Shown here piece by piece: positions 52,237 through 61,200 of a stretch of 64,000 nucleotides of DNA (position 1 is the first letter of the stretch; every line of letters begins with the position of its first letter). Source of the stretch: Choristoneura fumiferana (lineage: Eukaryota > Arthropoda > Insecta > Lepidoptera > Tortricidae). Below the pieces are notes generated by a model, which saw only the letters and a program-made list of their open reading frames with translations, was not told where the DNA came from and searched no databases. The DNA lies in the NCBI RefSeq assembly GCF_025370935.1, contig NC_133472.1, positions 24,781,523 to 24,845,522 of the forward strand, in the 5' to 3' direction. Made by a program: the position numbers and the translations under genes.

Positions 52237-55200
52237 CGTCCGTATGTCACAGGCAGGCATTTTACTCGAAAACTACAAGATGTATATATCAATGAAATTT
52301 GGAGTACAGATGTCTTGTCAAAGCCGTTATTTAGTTTTGTAGTTAAATTACATAAATAAAAAAAATATATAGGGGGGGCACTCCATACACATAACAGAAA
52401 TTAAAACAAAAATTAACTCGCATCAACGTGTGGCACATAGTTTGACAGCTCTTTAGTAAAGATAGTCAGGCTTTTGATTAAGTGAAGATTTCCGGAAATA
52501 ATCGCTCCCATAGTAGCAAAAATTGTCCCCCCCCCTCCCTCCCCTCCTCTATCTTGTAAACCGTTTGTCCAAAAAATATGTAAAAAATATGGAAAGGTAA
52601 CGCTTAATATATACTTTCAACGAAAATTGGTTTCAACATGATCGGATATACCGTTTTTGAGTTATTGCCGAAAAACTGCGCTTCTCAACAAAAGGACGTA
52701 AAAATGCCGTGAAGAATTTAAGCTCTTTTTCTGGTATTAGATTGTAAGACTGTTTTAAGTGTTACACATAATATTACTTGTTTTTTTTCGTAATGGCTAC
52801 AGAACCCTATCTTGGGCGCGTCCGACACGCTCTTAGCCGGTTTTTTGAATATTCATATTTGTTATCCACTAACCATTGAGGAACACTAACTACTAAATAA
52901 GAATTGTCAATATTGACATAAGTATTTTTTTCCTCCAGTGCGTTCTGAATTTGCGACATACCTATCTATTTGTTACTAAATTGTCCTTAGACATAACTAT
53001 TATTAAACTTACAGTAATGTTTCTCATTAAATGTTATATCGCGTCAACAACGTTCATACCTATGATGAACCGCTTTCCTTGACGTCTCATTGTATTTATT
53101 TTGCTAATCGCGTGAAAAATTTGCACCGCAATTCATACCTAATCACGTTCAACTTTCAGTCTTTTCGAAGCTGCCGGAAAAAAGATGTTTTTATACGGTG
53201 ATTAGGAAATAGAAAGATAGACTTTTCGTGCTAGACGTGAACAGATAGAAACATGTTCGGTTCGCAGAAAAATAAAATGTAAGTATGTGATTTTCCAAGA
53301 CGTTTGCTGCGTTACACTTTTTTTTTAATAAGAAATGTTATGGCAAAATGGTTGTGCCTATTGAGCGTTTAGTGTGGGTAAGAGTAGCTCAATAACAAAG
53401 TTCCGATTTGCAGGAACCCAAAAACGTAAAAAAGCCCGTAAACCTGTAAACGTATAAATCTTTTCCCTATGTATAAAAAATGCATTTTAGCTGAAGCAGG
53501 TATGTTTCTGCAAAATTACAGATAGGACGACAACAAAGCCACACTCACTAAGAAAGTGTGTAAATATATCTAATTCGTGTGTTCGATAGGTACTTAATCG
53601 AAACGTAATCTTAACGTACCTACTTACGTGCACTACTTTCAACGTCACACTGTCACACTTAGTCAATAAATACTCCTACGCAAAGGCTCTAATTACAAGT
53701 ACGTAACAGCGCTTGCAAAGTTTTAGTTTTAATAGTTACGTTTAAACCAAATAATTTCGCGGTAGTAAATTGTTGGCTTCAGAAGTGCTGGGTGGCATAA
53801 ATTACATTGATTTCGTACATCAAAAGTAATTCAACTAAGCAAACACGAATACCATCACAAGAATGAGATGAGCATAATAAATAAAATCAAGCATGTAAGC
53901 AAAAAAAAACTTCACCATATCTAAAAGCGTACTAGCAAACATTTAACATGCGAGGAAAAAAGGACTAAAAAACGTGAAAGAGTGTTAAATATAATTGAGA
54001 TCAATAGCCACTTACTTTTCTTAAAATTAATTTTCTCCTTGAGATTAATATTTTCAATACGACTTAACAATTTGTGATTAATGTTTATCTTTCTTTTATT
54101 TATCTGTCGGCACTCGCCAAACATCTGAATTAATTTTGTTGTAGATTAAATTTAATGTTTGTCTTTCAGGTTTTTTTTTTCATGTAGAAGTATGGGGTCG
54201 TCGTCACAAAGCTACATATGCTTTACGTGCCGTGGAGCGCTAAAATAATGTAGCATTGCAAAGGGTAGACAGGGCCTCCATTCGGGAACCATTCTAGCGG
54301 CATGATATATGGTACAAAGGGATTCTAAGCGTGTGACAGAAGCTGAGAGTGTCTAAGTAAATGTGTGGAGTTCATAAAGTTGCACCATGTTAACCGTACA
54401 AAACGACTGACCGAAGAAGTTAAGTCGTGACTCAAAAATTACACGTGCCATTGAATGATTAATGGTTTGTCGCACAATATTTTTTTTTGCATACTATTTT
54501 AGCTACCGGTGGTAAACGAACTTCTTGAACTCTGCTATTGTTGGCATCCCGAACACGGTGCCTTCACTTTTATACTAATTACAGACGAGAAGTCATTTTG
54601 ACTTTTAACTTGAGGCACAGTCGTACAAGCCATACGGTTGGGAAATGCCTTTGATTTCGGACGACACCGCCGCCCATCTAGGCTTATCGCAGAACAATTA
54701 AAAAGAGAAATGTTTTCGTGCGTTTTCCTTCCACAATCGATGTCGCCTGTTTTTAACCCTTTCTGCTGTTAGGGAGCACATGTTTCTCATAGGTTTATAG
54801 GTTTTTTTTGTGATCCTCATGGCATCTTATCCTTTTAGAACCACCGTATCTAACGACAAGCCTTTTTTGATCAGTTGTATTTTATTTACAGACTGATCTG
54901 GGAAAGTAAATCAAGCTTTTAATTCGAGTTAAGTCAAATCGTAGAAGTAGAACTTAACCCACTACCAATGGTTATTTTTACATTTTACATTGTATTGTAC
55001 TCGTATATATGTAGGTTGAATATCTGATTAAATTGAATTATTTAATGTATGTATTTACTTTCAGATAGCTTATCTGAAAGTCCTTAACCTTGTCATTAAT
55101 ATTTGAAGAATGAACGGAAAATAAGCGGAAATACTACGAGTACTTCTTATTTTTAAAAACTTCTACTAAAATTGTCTTCAATTCTCTATTCCCGTACAAC

Positions 55201-58200
55201 TCGTTCGCGAATTATCGCGCCTGCCGTTCGAGTGCAGAAACAGCGCTAACAGGGGCCGCGATCCGCGCCGTACGCCTCCCCGCGAAAGCTCTGCCGTTGC
55301 TTTACGCAAGTACATTCGTTCCAGAACTAATAGGTTGTCCAAGTGTGCTTGAGGTTTAAAATTGATGTATTTTATTGTCACCAGGTTCGGAGAAAGGCCG
55401 CGGTACACTAGATGCGCTGCTCTGCACTACCTACTGCCGTTCCCAACTGTATCTGTCGAGGCAGTTATCCCAGTTACACCCTGAACTCACAATGCCCATG
55501 TTCTCAGGTAATTTATTTATTATACATTAGTGTTTGTATTGTACGTATAAGTTCAGGGAGTTCCTTTTGAACAAGCTTTACGATAACACAATAAATTATC
55601 GTGAGGAAACTGAGATGCACGCAGCATTTCAATGTGGCATTTTTAAATAAATATACATATGTTAACTACTTCTTACACAAACAAATTTCAAAATAGTGCA
55701 CAGTAAATTACCAAGTAATATTAGTGTTTTTTTTAAGTTCCCAATCTGCACCGGGCCCGCGTGGTAGATACTCGTAACTACGGCTCAACAACGCTTATTC
55801 TGCTATTCTGAGGCCTGTGCCAGCAGTGGGATATATATAAGCCAGAGATGAGAATCAAGAATAAAGCTAGAAACTTGAAAGCTCTGTTTTTTTTTTAGTA
55901 AAGAGCAAAAGGTAGGATTTAGTTTGCTGGACTTTACGTTAGCACAAAAATTCTACGGAAAATCACCGATTACTTCTGCTCAAAGCTAATCTTTTAATCT
56001 TAACTTAGCCAACTGCCATGCACTTAATATGGGTCGTAGAGTAATTTATGTGACTCTGCGGTTCGCAACTTGGCAGAAAAGTTACGAGTTTTTTTTATCG
56101 TGAGCCCTTTTGACCTAAAGTTAATTTTCAGTCCGACCGGTCGATAACCGCTTCTCGTTTCACATGGCAATTGAGTAAAGGATGCACCTATAGGTATCCA
56201 CCTATAGTGAAAGCATGCGAGAAATGTCACCTAACCTTCGATATGGACTGCTTTAACGTTTTTAAACCGGCCAACTGCGTGTCGGGTCATTCAGTGTTAT
56301 ATCTTGTAGTTGAGTTAACTTGAGTTATCCATACTGACTGACCCATCTATGAGGCTATATACTCACTTTAGATGAGAAAGAGACAATTTGCAGTGTAAAG
56401 CTTGGCAAACGTATCTCTGAACAATAGTTTTAGCAAACCTGGTATATTTTCGAAAGAATACCTATCCAAAGAATTGTCGGACCACGGGGAAGGTAGACGA
56501 GAAAAAAAACATCCCCACTTAACGCTCAGAATTTCAATTTGACTGCCAAACTCAATAAATGATTTACGCGAGCATAGCCTTAAGTAAAGGCTGGTTATTA
56601 ATTATGTTTCGCTCTCGGCTGGGGCATTTTCGGTAGATGAATATTTTATATTCAATAATGTATATGTATAACTTGCAAACAAACCGTCGCAATGACAATA
56701 AAGCATGTAACGAAAAAAAACTGTAAAATTCAAACGGCTGTGAGTTGTATTCCAAACAAGATGGCTACCATTTTCATGCTGTAGTATGTTGTCATTCTTA
56801 CATTTTCTATTCCTATAGGGAGAATTTAGATATTCGCATTTGTTCAGTTGCCACAATGAACAGAAGACAACACCGAGAAAAGTCGTTTCCAAATGTCCTA
56901 CATGGTTCATCGCAAAGAATTTAAAATTACCCCGAAGTTCCGTTGATTTCATACTGAAAAATCGGGCAAGTGCGAGTGCGAGCGACTCGCGCATGAAGGG
57001 TTCCGCACCTCCGTACAATGTTTTAAAAACAAATAGTTCAGTAATACTTATCTGTAAAAAAATCTAATAAAAGCTTTTTTGTTGGCGGTACTTTTTGCCC
57101 CTGGTTACCACGGTCGTGTCGTTTTATTACAGAGTTCCTATGGCCAACATCTAACTTCATCATCAGATCAGCTCTACGTCATAATAATATTGCATTGTCA
57201 TCGGATTTATACATGCATGCAAAATTTAAGCTCAATCGGTTAAAGATATCCACTTCAAATTTAAGTTGAAATATTTAATATTTGATTTAAATTATTTAAT
57301 TCCACCTGAACAAACATAATTAGTTACATTACATTACAACTTAATAAAAAAATATCACCAAAATGTAAGCACTAGGTGCAAGTATTTTGAATAAAGACCA
57401 AGACCAAATTTATTTCAAGACCAATTTTAAATTCTCATCTTTTTTGGCTGTCCCCCTGTCGGAGGCTGAATAGCGCTTTAGACTCTTGCCATGCGCCGAA
57501 AAAAAAAGGGGCTGAACGGTAATTCGGCCGAACGGCGCGTACTTATTATGAATTAGTGAATAAATCTTAACCTGATTTTAAATTTTGACCTTGTAAATAA
57601 ATAGTGTTACTTAGTATGAATTATAACGGACATTTTTTAGTGTAAATAACATTAAATACAGCGGCTGTGAGTGCTTTATTGAAGTTGGCTTTTGTGAAGT
57701 GTGTGTAAATTGTTATTTAGTCTGAATGCTGCACAAAAAAATAAATCACGGAAAAACAGCGTTCAGTACTAAAAACTCGGGCTCAAAAACTATACGATTT
57801 TCTACGCACAAAAAAATCGCATTTGATAATCGGCGATGAAACTTATAACAAAGCTGACTTTTCCACGCTACCCGGTCCACAATTTTACACGGCAAGTAAA
57901 GAAGAAACTCTTTCTGACTCGGAAACCACTGTTAGAGTTGGAAAATTTGACGAAAAGTTTCTGGTATGGCAGGCAATCTGCGCATGTGGTGACAAAAGCT
58001 CAATTTTTGACACAAATGGTACGGTAAACAGATAAATTTATATTAAAGAATGCCTGAAGAGGCGACTGCTGCCTTTTGTTGGAAAGCACAACGCTCCTGC
58101 ACTGTTCTGGCCTGATCTCGCCCCAGCTCAGTAGTACGCAAAGGATCACAACATTGATTTTGTAACCAAGGAACTGAACCCACCAAACGTGCCGCAGTGC

Positions 58201-61200
58201 CGTCCAATCAAGCACTACTGGGTTCAAGTCAAAGGCATCTTAAAAAAGACAGGTCAAGTTGCCAAAAACATCGACGACTTCCGTAGTGGAATGCCGCAGC
58301 CAAGAAGGTCAAAAGAAGCTCGGTAAAACCTGATATGGAAGGCGTTAGGAAGCAGCTGTATCGCGAGTACAAAAAATACAGTAATCAAAATAAAAACTAA
58401 ATATAATCTTTTTTGAATGTTGCTATTTAATTTACTAAAACTATAATATATAGTTTCTTAATTATTAGATTGGATTTTTGTCGTTACACCCTTTAGACAT
58501 ACATAACGTATAACAACAAATTATTTACTATTCTTTGAAATGATTTCCGATATAATTTCGCAACATGACCGATTCACATAATTATGGTCAGGCTTTATTT
58601 TAAAGGATGATTGGTGGATTCAACATTAGCGAAAAAGGTCACCAGGAAACCTCCTCATCACGCGAACTTTGCGATTTGCCCATATTTAATTTATGGCGCC
58701 GTAAATATTCTCATGACCGCATGTTAGATCTCACTTTAACTTTTATGAACCGACATCTAGCTTATAATGTTGAACCAAATATAATAATGTGTTGCGTTTA
58801 TTTTAGGGAAAAGCCAAGTCTCATTAAGATTAATAAATAAAATAATAAATAAATAAATATCACGGGACAATTCACACCAATTGACCTAGTCCCAAAGTAA
58901 GCTTAGCAAAGCTTGTGTTATGGGTACTAAGCAACGGATAAATATAATTATATAGATAGATACATACTTAAATACATAGTAAACACCCAAGACCCGAGAA
59001 CAAACATTCGTATTTTTCATACAAATATCTGCCCCGACACGGGAATCGAACCCGGGACCTCAAGCTTCGTAGTCAGGTTCACTAACCACTAGGCCATCTG
59101 GTCGTCTAAATGAAAAATGCAGATCAATATCTGAAAGAATAATTTAAATTATGTGATAAAAATCCGCCTTTGTATTGCCGTTATGAATGGTTTATCTGAA
59201 AAGAAAATTCCCATCACTCCATCCGTGCAACTTTGTGGTGACCTGTTCTTATAATTGTCCCTTAAATTAAACGCGTTATCGTCTTATTTCACGGCCCTCT
59301 GAAAGTCAATTATAAGTTTAAGTCCGGTCCACTGTGAACTCAATATAATCATTTTGTTGAATTTTAGTGAAAAAACTCTACCCTCCGTATTTTGTAGGGC
59401 AAGTTCGTATTTAAAATCCACTTCGTATATTTTCATATCTATATACTTATTTCTACTTATTAAAAAAGCCGTGCTGGCCTAGTGGTTTGACCTAAGGCCT
59501 CTCAAGCAGAGGACCGTGTGCGAATTGAAGTCTGCCACGAGCTTTACGGTGAAGGAACACATCGTGAGGAAACCTGCACAAACCTGCAAAGCAATTCAAT
59601 GATATGTGTGAAGCTCCCAATCCGCACTGGGCCCGCCTGGGAAATACGGCCCAAGCCTTCTCATTCTCAGAGGAGGCCTTTTCCCAGCAGTAGGACGTAC
59701 AGAGTGTAATCAATTAGTAAGTACAGCCAGGCGATTATTCTGTAAATATAACAGATATCAGAACACTTTAAACTGATTTCGAAAGTACGTCAAACCAATG
59801 AGTAAAATCACATTAATAACTTTTTTAAAGTACCTACAGTAGTCATATTAAAAATATTACCGTAAGAGATAAAATTGTAAGATTCATTATGTACACGAAT
59901 AAATCCAACTTTTATTTTTTAAGGAAGCAGGTACATTTTTTGTTTACGCAGTTGCTAAAAGTGACGCCCTTGTTCTGCGATCGATACATCGACGGGCCCT
60001 TTTCAATGTTTCTAAATGAACTTTTCTTAAAATATGAAAAATTATTACTGATGGATGTGGATAAGTGGATAAATTAAAATAATTCATGCATCTTATGATA
60101 ATGGGGAAATGACTAGAGCTTTTAAACTACGAGTAAAGCTTTTCAACTAACGGCTTACTAAATGTATGGGAGGGTTTGAAGTTAATATTTGGGTTTTTTT
60201 TTTAGGTTATTGGTGTGATTTTACTCATTGGGTAACGTACTTTCGATATCAGTTTAAAGTTTTCTGATTTTTGTTATGTTTACGGAATAAACGCTTGTCT
60301 ACTACACACTTAACGATTACACTCTGTATACAGTGTGGGGCCCAGAACCGGGGATAATATTAGAAATAGAGGCTATATAGATCACCGGTAATTGAATCAT
60401 CATGGTCCCACTTCATTAAAATCAAAAGTAAACTTTAGTTTTTTTTTTCTAACAAGCTTAATCGTAAATTTAATGTACGCCATCCTAGAACCCATCTGAC
60501 GCCGCCTGTCACGCTACAAATATCAAACATTCTTCATTCATTCATTCATTCATTCTTCGAATAAACATTAAAGTGTAATAAAAATAAAAATAAACTAATT
60601 ATTTTTAAAAGTCGTTGAACTAATGTTGTTCAGTTTGACGAGTACGATCTATGTTTTAATTATTTGCCCGTGTCACACCCGGTATAATGAAACTAATTTG
60701 TTTCAATAAACTGCTATGAGTGGACTGTTGCATTTTTACTGTCGGTATAACAGTAAAAATGCAAGGACAAAATATGCTTAAGTTGAAATAAATTTTACTA
60801 ATGATGTGTTACTATTCATTTAATTTATTCATATTTATAAGTGTATCTAGAGTAAATTGCCTTAAATAATTTTTATTTTATTTGTTAGTATTCCTAGACT
60901 TGTTAGTAACTGGATAACTCGGTAATTTCGGAACTACTGAACTTTTCCGGTGCCGTTGGTAAGGATAAACTTTTGAATGTTGTTTTAACTTGAAAATCGC
61001 AGATTTAAATACATTTTTTACGAATGATGTGTTAGTATGTCTAAACTTTGTAATACCTGGATAACTTGGTAATTTCTGAACTCCTGAACATTTCCGGTGC
61101 CATGGCGAAGAATTAATCTTTTGTTTTTAATGTAGAAATCACAGCACGATTCCAAACGGCTCGCACCGAGGTGCGGCAGCTGCTGCTGCAGTACTTGCTG

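Larger units (their letters stand above)
31191..55384 (+). other. fry intron 24 (24.2 kb) hosting a nested GPCR gene
   Basis: The exon 24 donor and the exon 25 acceptor are in compatible phase, so this is one intron. It contains the - strand receptor gene and about a dozen repeats listed separately. Stretches without recognised content include 32600-33500, 40300-42370, 43200-45700, 47000-49600, 50400-50930 and 52900-54150: AT-rich DNA without a convincing gene. Confidence 0.85.
55508..61135 (+). other. fry intron 25 (5.6 kb)
   Basis: It carries a SINE fragment (55590-55850), a transposase relic (57720-58400), two SINEs (58836-59106, 59467-59697), a long foldback (59700-60326), a small hairpin (60730-60762) and a diverged direct repeat ending at the exon 26 acceptor. 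Between 55860 and 57700 I see nothing recognisable. Confidence 0.85.

Noticed and set aside
56602..57018. 138-codon - strand frame in intron 25
   Set aside because: No recognisable motif, AT-rich codon use, and an overlapping frame on the + strand is equally open.
59036..59106. tRNA gene on the - strand
   Set aside because: A and B boxes are present, but the acceptor stem does not close, and the head is fused to a SINE body with an AT-rich tail.
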